A stretch of 29,020 bases of DNA from JANNMJ01 sp031426455 (GTDB lineage: Bacteria; Bacteroidota; Bacteroidia; Cytophagales; Hymenobacteraceae): the NCBI GenBank assembly GCA_031426455.1, contig JANPLI010000147.1:1-29020 (forward strand). The letters run 5' to 3'. The notes under the pieces were generated by a model. That model was not told the origin of the DNA. It searched no databases and saw only the letters and a program-made list of their open reading frames with translations. Positions 1-10,400 of this stretch are shown piece after piece (positions within the stretch are counted from its first letter, which is position 1; each line of letters starts with the position of its first letter). The position numbers were made by a program, and so were the translations under genes.

Positions 1-32
1 GCGAGGTCCGAAGCAAATACTTCGGACCTCGC
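1..32 (-). terminator. Hairpin downstream of the first minus-strand gene
   Basis: A perfect 13-bp inverted repeat (arms 1-13 and 20-32) encloses a 6-base loop, 25 bases beyond the stop codon of the minus-strand gene ending at 58. The arms read GCGAGGTCCGAAG and its complement. Between hairpin and gene, the 7-mer cttcgca is repeated (about 33-49). Any following T-run lies outside the window, so terminator function is inferred from position and stem strength. Confidence 0.55.
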
Positions 33-57
33 ACTTCGCACTTCGCACCTATGAAAC

Positions 58-474
58 CTACGGCCGCAGGCGCCGGGCGATGGCGTCGTGGTTCGTGATC
101 AGGCGGGCTTCGTAGTCGCCGGCGGGGTTCTGGACCGGCAGCCGGACCTCACCGCCGGGCGCCTGAATCTGGCCGGCGAAGATGATCTGGCCCGTCAGCA
201 TATCCGTCAGTTCCAGGCGGGCGGCACCTTCCGCGGCGGGCAGCGTGTAGTAAACGGCCATTGCGTTGGCGGACGGTTCTGATTCCAGCCGCACCGTGGC
301 GGCGGTGGGGGCAAACTTGATGTGCGACAGGTCCGGCTCGGCGGCGCGCTCCTGAATGGCGGTCAGCGACCGTTTCCGGTTCGCGGCGGTGTAGGCCACA
401 TCGGTCAGGAATTGGGCGCTGGCCGAAGCGGCGAATGTCAGGGTCAGCACGAGGGTGGTGAAAAGCGTTTTCAT
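58..474 (-). CDS. Small secreted protein with a T9SS sorting-domain-like C-terminal half
   Basis: This 138-residue protein begins with a clear signal peptide (MKTLFTTLVLTLTFAASASA, cleavage before or after Q). The ATG at 474 is chosen because the longer upstream reading would put 36 unlikely residues before that signal and run through the promoter and leader repeats. The last ~65 residues have the rhythm of a T9SS type A sorting domain: LELTDMLTGQ, a Gly-rich turn, VRLPV, AGDYEARLITN and a basic end IARRLRP. The ends of the giant proteins nearby are similar (GVYVLRAVTN, RRVVRN). The usual YPNP motif is missing; the matching stretch reads ESEPSANAM. It could be a degenerate sorting domain or a free-standing beta-sandwich of that fold. 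Function is unknown. A good Bacteroidota promoter lies upstream. Confidence 0.8.
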   Translation of the reverse strand: MKTLFTTLVLTLTFAASASAQFLTDVAYTAANRKRSLTAIQERAAEPDLSHIKFAPTAATVRLESEPSANAMAVYYTLPAAEGAARLELTDMLTGQIIFAGQIQAPGGEVRLPVQNPAGDYEARLITNHDAIARRLRP

Positions 475-510
475 CGGAAACAATGGGGGGCGCTGAGCGC
501 CGTTAAACGG

Positions 511-543
511 GTGATTGACGAGTGATTGACGAGTGATTGACTG
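511..543. repeat. 11-bp tandem repeat in the leader of the first gene
   Basis: Three consecutive copies of gtgattgacga occur (the last one variant) between the promoter box at 547-554 and the minus-strand start codon at 474. They would lie in the transcribed 5' leader. The sequence resembles the ACTGAGTG-type tracts next to other genes in this window. Confidence 0.8.
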
Positions 544-546
544 AGG

Positions 547-578
547 CAAAATTACTCGTTCCCCTACCCCCTTGTCAA
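547..578 (-). promoter_or_regulatory. Bacteroidota-type promoter for the small secreted protein gene
   Basis: On the minus strand TAATTTTG (547-554) matches the -7 consensus TAnnTTTG exactly. TTG (576-578) lies 21 bases upstream as a candidate -33 element. The start codon is about 70 bases downstream, leaving a leader that contains the 11-bp repeats. Confidence 0.6.
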
Positions 579-629
579 TCACATCATCGGGTGATGACCG
601 GTTAGTCAGCTATGCTATCCAAGTGCCCG

Positions 630-1322
630 TCAGGCGGTTTTGGGCGGTTTCAGCTTCTCGGCCCACTGGTCGGCCAGCCGCGTCGGTTCGGGCAGCTTAT
701 AGCCGCGCAGGCATTGCAGGGTGAGGCGGGTGGCCGTTTCCTGGTCGCAACGGTGGCCGGGCGAAACGAATAACGGCAGCACCCCCACGCGGCTGCGGAT
801 CACCTCGCCGAGCCGCTCGCCGGTGCGCGGATCAGTGAGGGGCGAACGGTCGCCGGGCTGCGGGCCGGGCTCCTCATAACGGCCGTAAAGGCGCTGCTTG
901 GCGACGCCGAACGTGGGCACGTCCAGCTCTACGCCCAGATGCGCGGCAATGCCCAGGCGGCGCGGGTGCGCCGCGCCGTGCCCATCGACCATCAGCACGT
1001 CCGGCCGGTGGTGCAGCTTCGCCAGCGCCCGGTGCAGGTTCGGCGCCTCCCGGAACGAGAGCAAGCCGGGGATGTAAGGAAACGGCACCGGCCCGATATG
1101 GTGCGCCACCTCCACCACTTCCAGCGACGGCAGCCGCAGCACCACCGCCACCGACAGGATGGTATCAGGCGTGGGAAACGAGGAATCGAGCCCCGCAATC
1201 AATTCAGGAACCGCCGGCAGCGGCCCCGTAAAGCGCTGCGCGGCCAACGCGTGTTGCTGCGCGGTCAGATCGCGGACCAAAGCAGGGTCGGGTGCGGGGC
1301 CAGGGGGGCGGTAGTAGGCCAT
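630..1322 (-). CDS. nfi: Endonuclease V (deoxyinosine 3' endonuclease)
   Basis: This 230-residue protein of normal family length carries the endonuclease V motifs: AGLDSSF with the first catalytic Asp near residue 46, YIPGLLSFRE with the catalytic Glu, DGHGAAHPRRLGIAAHLG with the second metal-binding Asp, and GVAKQRLYG. The family nicks DNA one nucleotide 3' of deoxyinosine and starts repair of deaminated adenine, in the cytoplasm. The ATG at 1322 is preferred over an in-frame TTG four codons upstream because GGGGGT sits about 5 bases before the ATG as a Shine-Dalgarno-like site. The gene is separate from its minus-strand neighbour (156 bases apart). Serine after the first catalytic Asp, where many homologues have Val, is a minor variation. 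Confidence 0.95.
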   Translation of the reverse strand: MAYYRPPGPAPDPALVRDLTAQQHALAAQRFTGPLPAVPELIAGLDSSFPTPDTILSVAVVLRLPSLEVVEVAHHIGPVPFPYIPGLLSFREAPNLHRALAKLHHRPDVLMVDGHGAAHPRRLGIAAHLGVELDVPTFGVAKQRLYGRYEEPGPQPGDRSPLTDPRTGERLGEVIRSRVGVLPLFVSPGHRCDQETATRLTLQCLRGYKLPEPTRLADQWAEKLKPPKTA

Positions 1323-1414
1323 AAGTACCCCCAAGCAACGGTATTACGGGCCGGAAGTTGGGCACTGGGTGGTGGTCGGGTGGCCGTCAGCAGCGGGGTT
1401 GTTCCTTTTTTTGA

Positions 1415-1422
1415 TACTTTTG
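1415..1422 (+). promoter_or_regulatory. -7 box upstream of the first giant surface protein
   Basis: TACTTTTG matches TAnnTTTG exactly and is followed after 94 bases by the ATG at 1517. No well-spaced -33 element is obvious; TTG at 1399-1401 is only 13 bases away. The divergent intergenic region (1323-1516) is T-rich around this box. Confidence 0.45.
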
Positions 1423-1516
1423 ACTTATTACGCTTCTGCTGGCGGCGCGCACGTTCCGTTGCCGGCTGTGCCTGATCAATCTTCCGGTTTTTTACTTTTT
1501 TAGTTTTTCTGCTTTT

Positions 1517-4500
1517 ATGCAGCAACCCTACAACCGGCGCTTTGAGCGCCCATTCGTTCGCCATTGGCGGCGCCTGGCCCTTGCGGCGGGCCTGATTCCC
1601 CTCCTGGCCCCGACCGCTTCGGCGCAATGGGTAGCGCAGGACACCAATTTCCCCGATAACTCTACTGGCGTCAACCAGGTCCGGGTCGTGGATGCATCCA
1701 CTGTCTGGCTCAATGGGTTCGACGGTTCCGGCGGTGGCGCCGTACTGCGCACCTTCAGCCGCACCACCAACGGCGGCACTACCTGGACGGCCGGCACCGT
1801 GCCCGCCACCCCAGGCCTGCGCTGGGTCGATCTCAGCCCCGTGAGCGGCACCACCGCCTGGGCCACGTTCGTGGACGGCGCGGCCGGTGGCGGCGAAGTT
1901 TACAAAACCACCAACGGCGGCACCTCCTGGACCCGCCAGCTCAATACGGGCTTCGCGGGCGGTTATCTGGACGCCATCCGGATGTTCTCGGCTACCAGCG
2001 GCGTTGTCGTTGGCGACCCCATCGGCGCTGACTTCGAAGTCTATACGACCACCAACGGCGGCACGACCTGGACCCGTGTCGCCGCCGCCGCCTTACCCGA
2101 CGCTCAGACAAATGAGTACGTGTACCTGGGCGTAATGCAGGTGCAGGGCACCAGCAATGTGTGGTTCGCTACCAACAAGGGCCGCGTGTTCCGCTCCTCG
2201 AATGGCGGCACCACCTGGAACGTCAGCACCACGGGCCAAACCGAAATCACGGCCTTGGCCTTCAGCTCGGCCACCCAGGGCCTGGCCCTGGAAACCGACC
2301 CGATGACGGGCGCCTTCGTGAGCCTGACCGGCACCACGGACGGCGGCCAGACGTGGAACCCCATCACGCCTACCGGCACCGTGTACACCCGCGACCTGGC
2401 GCCCGTGCCCGGTTCGCCCGGCGTTTACCTGAGCGCCGCCCCCTACACGGCGCTCGGCGCCGGCTCCAGCTTCAGCGCCGATGGCGGCCTGACCTGGACC
2501 GACCTCGAAACCGCCGTTCAGCGCACCGCCATCGGCGCCGCCAATGCGGATAACATTTGGGCGGGGCACTACAACCTGGCTGGCACCGGCGGCGTCTTCA
2601 AAGGCGCCCTACCCGCCCTGCCGCCGCCCGTGGGCGTGGCCCCCAACTGGGTATCGGCCGTCGGCCCCGGCGTCAGCACCACCGATGACCTGGCGCAATC
2701 GACCGCCACCGACGCAGCTGGCAACGTGTACGTCACGGGCCGCTTCACGGGCACCGGCACCTTCGGGGCCACCACCCTGACCAGCGCGGGCGTCAATGAT
2801 GGCTACGTGGCAAAATATTCGGGCAGCGGTGCGCTGATCTGGGCGCGGCGCTTCGGCGGCACGCTGGAAGACGCCCCGCGCGATGTGGCCGTGGACGGCA
2901 CCGGCAACGTGTACGTGTCGGGCGGCGTGCGTGGCACCGCCGCGTTCGGCACCCTGAGCCTGACCAGCACCGGCGACGCCGATGCCTTCGTAGCGAAATA
3001 CGACGCCGCCGGTACCATTCAGTGGGTACGCAGCGGGGGCGGCGCGGGGGCCGACCAGGCCAACTCCCTGGCCCTGGATGCGGCAGGCAACCTCTACCTG
3101 ACCGGCACCGTGGCCGCTGGCACGGCCACCTTCAGCGGCACGGCCGTGACCGGCCCCGGCGGCATCGACCTGTTCGTGGCTTCCTATGACAACACCGGCG
3201 CCCTGCGCTGGGTCCGCCGTGCGGGCGGCACCGGCGACGACTTCGGCGCTGGCCTCGGCGCTACCTCGGCTGGCGTGGTGACCATCGCCGGCACTTTCGG
3301 CGTGAGCAACGCGGGCGGCACGGCCACCTTCGGCGCCACCACTATCACCAGCACGGGCGGCACCGATTCCTACATCGCCTCCTACACCAACGCCGGCACC
3401 CTGCGCTGGGTAAGGGCTTATGGCTCGACCGGCGACGATGGCGTGAACAACCTCGCCATCGACGGCAGCGGCAATGCCTTCACGGCAGGCTACTTCGGCG
3501 GCACCCTGACGCTCGGCGGCACCACCAAAACGGCCACCAGCGTATTCAGCATCCTGTTGGCTTCGTTCGACGCCACCGGCACCCCGCGCTGGGTGCAGAG
3601 CGGCGGCGGCCCCACCGGCGACTCCGGCTACAACGTGGCCACCGACGGCGCCGGCAACGCCTACCTGACCGGTTTCTACCAGGGTGCGGCCAATTTTGGT
3701 GGCGTGACGCTGACCAATTCCGGCCTGGCCGATGTGCTCGTGGCGCAGTATGACGGCGCCACCGGGGGCCTGAACTGGATCACGACCGCTTCCGGCACCG
3801 GCAGTGAGTACGGCCGGGGACTGGCCGTGGACGGCAACAACAACGTGTACGTGGCCGGATCTTTCGACTCGCCCACCCTTACGTTCGGCAACGGCGTCAG
3901 CCGCACCCGCTCGGGCGCCATCGACAGCTACCTGGCCAAGCTCGGCACGGCCTGTACGCTGGTCACGCCGACGCTGACGGCCAACGCGACCGCCCTCTGC
4001 GCGGGTCAGGCGCTGACTTTCAGCAGCACCAACGTGGCGCCGGGCACCAGCGTGACGCTGACCGGCCCCAACGGCTTCTCGCTGACCACAGCCAGCGGTA
4101 CGATTCCCGCCGCCGACGTGAACGCTTCCGGTACCTACACGCTGACCGTGACCGACGCCGCCCAGGGCTGCTCGACCTCGGCCACCGTAAGCGTGACCGT
4201 CAGCCCCAGCCCCACTGCCCCGACCACGACCGGCGCCAGCAATTGCGGCCCCGGCGCCCTAACGCTGACGGCAGCCGGTGCCCCCACCGGCGCTACCTAT
4301 CAGTGGTACACGACGGCCACCGGCGGCTCTCCCATCAGCGGCGCCACGGGCGCTACTTATACTACCCCCAGTCTCAACGCCACCACGACTTACTACGTGA
4401 GTGCGCTGATCGGCACCTGCGAAAGCCCGCGCACGGCCGTGACGGCCACCGTGAACCCGCAGGCTTCGGCAGCGTTTGCGTATGCTTCCTCGACGCTCTG

Positions 4501-7164
4501 CCTGTCGTCGCCGACCAGTCCGGCGCCCACCATCACGGGCACGACCGGCGGCACATTCACGGCGACCCCCACCGGACTGACGCTGAATGCCACCACGGGC
4601 GCCGTGACGCTGGCGTCTTCGGCTCAGGGCACCACACAATCACTTACTCGGTCGGGGGCACCTGCCCGGCCACGGCTACGCAGACCGTCACGGTGACCGC
4701 CGCCCCCAGCGCGGCCTTCACGTACGCAACCACACCCGGCCTGTGCGCGGGCGGCACCGCCAGCCTGACGCCCACCCTGGGCGCCGGAGCTTCGGGCGGC
4801 GTCTTCTCGGCCACCCCCGCCGGCCTGACGATTGATGCCGTGACGGGTACCGTCACGCTGGCCTCGTCGGCGGCGGGTACTTACACCATCACCAACGCCA
4901 TTGCGGCCAGCGGCTCGTGCGCGGCGGTTTCGGCCTCCGCGGCCCTCACCGTGGCTCCGGCACCGGTTGCTACCCTCACCGCCGGCAGTGCAACGACCTT
5001 CTGCGCCGGCGGAGCCGTGACGCTGACCGCTTCGGGCGGCGCCACTTATGCCTTCACGCTGGACGGAGCTCCCGTGACCGCCACAGGAGCTACGCTGACG
5101 GCCACGCAGTCGGGCGTGTACGTGGTCACCGTCACGACCGCAGGCGGCTGCTCGACCACTTCAGCACCCCTGACCGTGACCGTCAACCCCGTGCCCACGG
5201 CACCCACCACCACCGGCGCCAGCCGCTGCGACGGCGGCACCGTGACGCTGACAGCAGCGGGTGCCCCGAGTGGTGCCACCTACCAGTGGTACACCACGGC
5301 TACCGGCGGCTCCCCCATCAGCGGGGCCACAGGCGCCACTTATACCACACCGGCCCTGGGCGCCACCACCACCTACTACGTGAGTGCGCTGAACGGCACC
5401 TGCGAAGGCCCCCGCACGGCCGTAACGGCCACCGTGAACGCGGCCCCCACCGCTACGCTGACCGCCGGCAGCGCCACCACCTTCTGTTCGGGTGACGCCG
5501 TGACGCTGACAGCTACCGGCAATGGTACCTACCAGTTTGCCCTGAACGGCATTCCGCTGGTGAATGCAACGAACGCGACTTACAGCGCCACCCAGGCCGG
5601 TAGCTACACCGTGACCGTGACCAGCGCCGCTGGCTGCCCCACCACTTCGGCGGCCATCGTCGTGACGGTGAACCCCGTGGCCACGGCACCCACCGCTACC
5701 GGCGCCAGCCGCTGCGATGGCGGCACCGTGACACTGACGGCAGCGGGTGCCCCCTCCGGCGCCACGTATCAGTGGTACACCGTCGCCACCGGCGGCAGCC
5801 CCATTGCGGGCGCCACGGGTGCTACCTACACCACGCCCGCCCTGGGCGCCACTACCACGTACTATGTGAGTGCGCTGCTCGGCACCTGCGAAAGCCCGCG
5901 CACGGCCGTGACAGCCACCGTGAACGCCGCTCCCACCGCTACCCTAACGGCCAGCGGCGCCACCACCTTCTGCGCCGGCAGCAACGTGACGCTGACGGCC
6001 ACCGGCAGCGGCACCTACCAGTTTGCGCTGAACGGCATTCCGCTGGTGAACGCAACGAACGCGACTTACAGCGCCACCCAGGCCGGTAGCTACACCGTGA
6101 CTGTGACCAGCGCCGCTGGCTGCCCTGCGACTTCGACGCCCATCGTCGTCACGGTGAACCCCGTGGCAAGCGCCACCTTCACTTATCCGGCGACAACCCT
6201 CTGCCTGAGCGGTGCCCCGACGGCTACGCCCACCATCAGCGGTACGGCGGGCGGTACGTTCAGTGTCTCGCCCGCGACGGGCCTGACGGTGAACGCCACC
6301 ACGGGCGTACTGACGCTGACCGGCGGTCAGCCCGGCACCTACGCCATCACCTACGCCGTGGGCGGCACTTGCCCCGCTACGGCCACGCAGACCGTCGTCG
6401 TGACGGCCGCTCCGGTGGCCACCTTCACTTACGCGCAACCGGCGTTCTGCGCGGGTGCGTCGGCTACGACCTCTGCCACCCTTGGCACGGGCGCCGTGGC
6501 GGGTACCTACTCGGCCGTACCAACGGGCCTGACGCTGAATGCGACGACGGGCGCCATCGATCTGGCTACGTCCGCAGCGGGTACTTACACCGTCAGCAAC
6601 TCGGTAGCCGCTACCAGCAGCTGCGCCGCCGTAGTAGCCACGACCAGCGTGACGATCAACGCCGCGCCCGCTACGCCGACCATCACGTCGCAGACATTGC
6701 TCTCCGGCGTGGTGACGCTGACCAGCAGCGCCGCCACCGGCAACCAGTGGTTCCTGAACGGCGCCCCCGTGACGGGCGCCACTGACCCAACGCTGACGCT
6801 GTCCTCGGCTGCTGCCAATGGCCTGTACACGGTGCAGGTGACGGGCACGGGCGGCTGCACCTCGGCCCTATCGACCGGCACGCAGGTGACGGTGGTGCTG
6901 GGTACCCCGGCCGACCTTGCGGCAGCGGGCATCACGCTCTATCCTAACCCGACGGCCGATGGGCGCCTGACGCTGGAACTGGGTTCGCAAATGGGTACCG
7001 TTGCCTGCACGCTATTCGACGCCGCTGGCCGGACCGTTTGGCAGGCTGCCCTCACGGGCGGCGGCAACCACGCACTCGACCTGCACACGCTGCCCACCGG
7101 GGTGTACGTACTCCGCGCCGTGACCAACGGCACCGTAGTGACGCGCCGGGTGGTGCGGAACTGA
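1517..7164 (+). pseudogene. Giant T9SS-secreted beta-propeller/Ig-repeat protein, frame-broken by a 1-bp deletion
   Basis: One missing base after about 4633 splits a single coding sequence of about 1882 codons. The first part (1517-4696) would stop after 1059 residues; the second (about 4634-7164) continues intact in the next frame. Adding one T after the ACC codon restores GTYTITYSVGGTC, which matches GTYVVTYSVGGTC in the neighbouring giant gene. Domains in order: a signal peptide with a basic start, ending near residue 37 (TASAQ); BNR/Ycf48-like TTNGGTTW repeats to ~370; SBBP-type DAAGNVYVTG propeller repeats ~380-815; Ig-like repeats with conserved Cys (FCAGGAVTLTA) ~820-1790; and a type A sorting domain (ITLYPNPTADGRLTLEL to RRVVRN). 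It was presumably a secreted or surface adhesin-like protein. As read, the product loses the sorting domain. Neither half shows decay, so the lesion is recent or a sequencing error. Confidence 0.85.
5191..6162 (+). repeat. 486-bp tandem duplication of an Ig-like domain pair
   Basis: Two adjacent units (5191-5676 and 5677-6162) encode nearly the same 162 residues, each starting at the conserved NPV joint and covering GASRCDGGTVTLTAAGAPSG through a second Ig-like domain ending in TSAAGCP. A third NPV joint falls exactly at 6163, after which the sequence diverges. The period is a multiple of three, so unit gain or loss would keep the frame. Confidence 0.85.
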
Positions 7165-7188
7165 GTGACTGAGCGGAACTGAGTGACT
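7157..7188 (+). repeat. ACTGAGTG-type repeat overlapping the stop codon
   Basis: The TGA stop of the giant gene (7162-7164) lies inside a short degenerate repeat, ggaactgagtgactgagcggaactgagtgact, built from 8- and 10-bp units. Similar tracts occur at 12709-12766 and 20235-20305. Confidence 0.7.
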
Positions 7189-7216
7189 TCAGCCCTCAAA
7201 CCCTCTTACCCTTCTG

Positions 7217-7254
7217 AAAACGCCTCGCTGCCCTTGGGTTGGCGGGGCGTTTTT
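7217..7254. terminator. Rho-independent terminator after the first giant gene
   Basis: The hairpin has arms aaaacgcctcgc and gcggggcgtttt with one T-G wobble, followed by a T-rich run. It lies 52 bases beyond the stop at 7164. The A-run on the other side makes it potentially bidirectional. Confidence 0.8.
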
Positions 7255-7413
7255 GCTTGATCCATATGAGTCACGACGCAGGCGCCTGAAACCCTTATCG
7301 AGCCATTCGGCGGACGAAGGGGGACGCGACACGGAGCAAAGAAGCTGGGAAAAGTCGCAGGAAGTGCATATCTTGCCGATGGAAAACCTCCTTCACTTTT
7401 GCGTCATCTACTA

Positions 7414-10400
7414 ATGACTTTACCCTCTACCACTCCGCTTTCATTTACTGCGCGCGTCCGGTGGCGACTGGCCGGGCTATTGGGTTTACTCCTGGGCGCG
7501 CAGCTTGCGCAGGCTCAACCCACCTACTGCAATACCGGGCTGGGCGGTGGCACCTGCGATATCACGCAGATAGCCATTGCCAACACCAGCTTCAATACGG
7601 CTCAGAGTACGTGCCCCAGTTCCGGCGACAAGTATTCCATCTATTCGCCAAGCGGCGCCGAGACCGCTACCCTGGAGCTGGGTCAAACCTACCAACTGGA
7701 CATTACGGTCAGCGCCAACGACGTCATCTCGCTCTGGATCGATTACGACCAGAACGGCACCTACGACGCCAGCGAGTGGACTCAGGTAGCTGCCACGACT
7801 ACGGCAGGCACCGGTGTAAGTGCTTCGTTTCAAGTGCCCAGCTCCGCGACTGCTGGCCTGACGGGCTTACGTATCCGCACCCGCCTGAGCGGCAATATGA
7901 ACGGCGCGACTGATGCCTGCACGAACTTCGGCTCCGGCGAAACCCGCGACTACGGCGTAACGCTGGGTATCCCCATCAATACTACTACGGCGGCTCCTTA
8001 TTGCGCTGCCCCTCACCCCGCGGGCTGCACCAGTGCCAGCATCACGCGCGTCACGCTGACCAGCGCTGGCCTCAACAATGGCAGCGCTTGTGTGCCGAAC
8101 GCGGCCGGTAGCGCCTTTTACAACTACGCAGCCGTGGGCAGTGCCACCGGTACCGTGACGCAGCGGGCGAATTACCCCCTCAACGTGACGTTGAGCAGCG
8201 CTGCCAGCAGCGTCGGCGCCTGGGTGGACTGGAACCGCAACCAGCAATTCGAGGCCTCGGAATTCACCTTGCTCAACCTGGGCACGGGCGGCACCACGGC
8301 CAATGCCACCCTGGCTGTGCCCACCACCGCCAGCCTCGGCACGACGCGCCTGCGCATCCGCACCCGGAGCAGTGGTGCGGTACTGACCGGCGCCGATGCC
8401 TGCCTCTCGTTGCCGAGCGGCGAAACGGAAGATTATACCCTCACCGTGCAGGCCCAATGCGCGCTGCAAACCCCCGTGACCGTAACCGCTGGCGGGCCAA
8501 CCTCCATCTGCGCGGGCGGTAGCGTAACCTTGACGGCTGCGGGCGTTCCACTTGACTCCTACGCTTACAGTGCCATTCCGTACGCTCCTCTACCTGCCGG
8601 CACCCAGCCCGGACCTACCGGCGACGACGCCGTGAGCGGCACCCTGCCCATTGGTTTTGCCTTCACCTTTTGGGGCACTACCTACACCGACTTCGTAATC
8701 AGCACCAATGGCAACATTCAGTTTGACGCCCCAGGCACTGCAACCTTTACGCCCCCGGCTGCCCCAAACGCTGCCACTCCGAACAATTATATCGGCTTGC
8801 TTTGGACTGACCTGGACCTGCGGACGTCCGGTACGATCACGTACGATGTGGTCGGGACCGCACCCAACCGCAAACTGGTAATTGATTACACGAACGTGCC
8901 GTTTTACACCCAACCGGACCCAAACCAGCCGCAGAGCTTCACCGGGCAGTTGGTGCTATCAGAAGGCTCCAACTGGATCGAGATGTTTTACGGCGTCCAG
9001 GACGGCACCGCTCCTTTGAAGCCGAAGCTCCAGGGCCTGGAAAATGCCGACGGCACCCGCGCCGTGACCGTAGTAGATGCTGCCGGCGTAAGCCGCAATG
9101 CCACCAACTGGCAGATCAGCGGCCCTGAGGGCTGGCGCTTTGTGCCGGCTTCGTCCACGCCCTTTGCCTGGACGCCAACGACTGGGCTAAGCGACCCAAC
9201 CGCCCTGACGACCACTGTCAGCCCCACCACCACCACCACCTACACCTTTACCGCGCAGGACGCCAACGGCTGCACGAACGTCGCCTCTACCACCGTGACG
9301 GTCGCCGCGCCCGCCGCACCGGGCGTGACTGACGCCAGCCGCTGCGGCGCCGGCAGCGTCACGCTTCAGGCCACGGGTGCCCCGGCCGGGGGCACGTACC
9401 AATGGTACACAGTCGCCACGGGAGGGACGCCAATTCCCAACCAGACGGGCGCGAGCTACCTCATCCCGAACCTGACGGCTACTACGGTTTACTACGTCAA
9501 CGCCGTCAGCAATAACGGCTGCATCGGCCCCCGCACAGCCGTCACAGCTACGATCAACCCGGAACCTACGGCCACGCTCACGGCGGGCGGCAACACCGCG
9601 TTCTGCGCGGGCGGTGCCGTGACCTTGACGGCTTCGGGCGCGGGCACGGGTGGCACGTACCAGTTCCTGCTCAACGGCCAGCCCGTGAACGGCACTACGG
9701 CTACGACCCTCGTGGCTACGGCCGCCGGCACTTACACGGTGGTCGCTACCAACGCAACTACCTGCTCGGCTACCTCAAGCGCCGTGACCGTGACCATCAA
9801 CCCGGCGCCCACGGCCACACTCACGGCGGGCGGCAATACCACCTTCTGCGCGGGCGGTTCCGTGACACTCACGGCTGCGGGTACGGGCACCGGCAATACG
9901 TACCAGTTCCTGCTGAATGGCCAGCCCGTGAACGGCACTACGGCAACGACCCTCGTGGCTACGGCCGCCGGCACTTACACCGTGGTTGCTACCAACGCGG
10001 CTACCTGCTCGGCTACCTCCAGCGCCGTGACCGTGACCGTCAACCCGGCACCCTCAGCGGCATTTGCCTACGCTACCTCGACTTTCTGCCGGACCAGCGC
10101 CACCGACCCCGCACCCAGCATCACGGGTAGCACGGGCGGCACGTTCACGGCCTCGCCAACTGGGTTGGTGCTGAATGCGACCACCGGTATCATCACGCTC
10201 GGCACCTCGGCCGTGGGCACTTACGTGGTGACCTACAGCGTCGGCGGCACGTGCCCAGCCTCGGCTACCCAAACGGTGACGGTGACCTCCGCGCCCGTGG
10301 CGGCCTTTACTTACACGACGGGCACCACGCTCTGTGCGGGCGCAGCCAACACCCTGCCCCCGACGCTGAGCGTGGGCGCCTCGGCTGGCACCTTCTCGGC

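Noticed and set aside
4243..4630. The first ~130 codons of the downstream half of the broken giant gene, read as its own start
   Set aside because: In that frame the product is Arg/His-rich nonsense, while the original frame encodes good Ig-like sequence up to 4633. Independent translation from 4243 is not supported.
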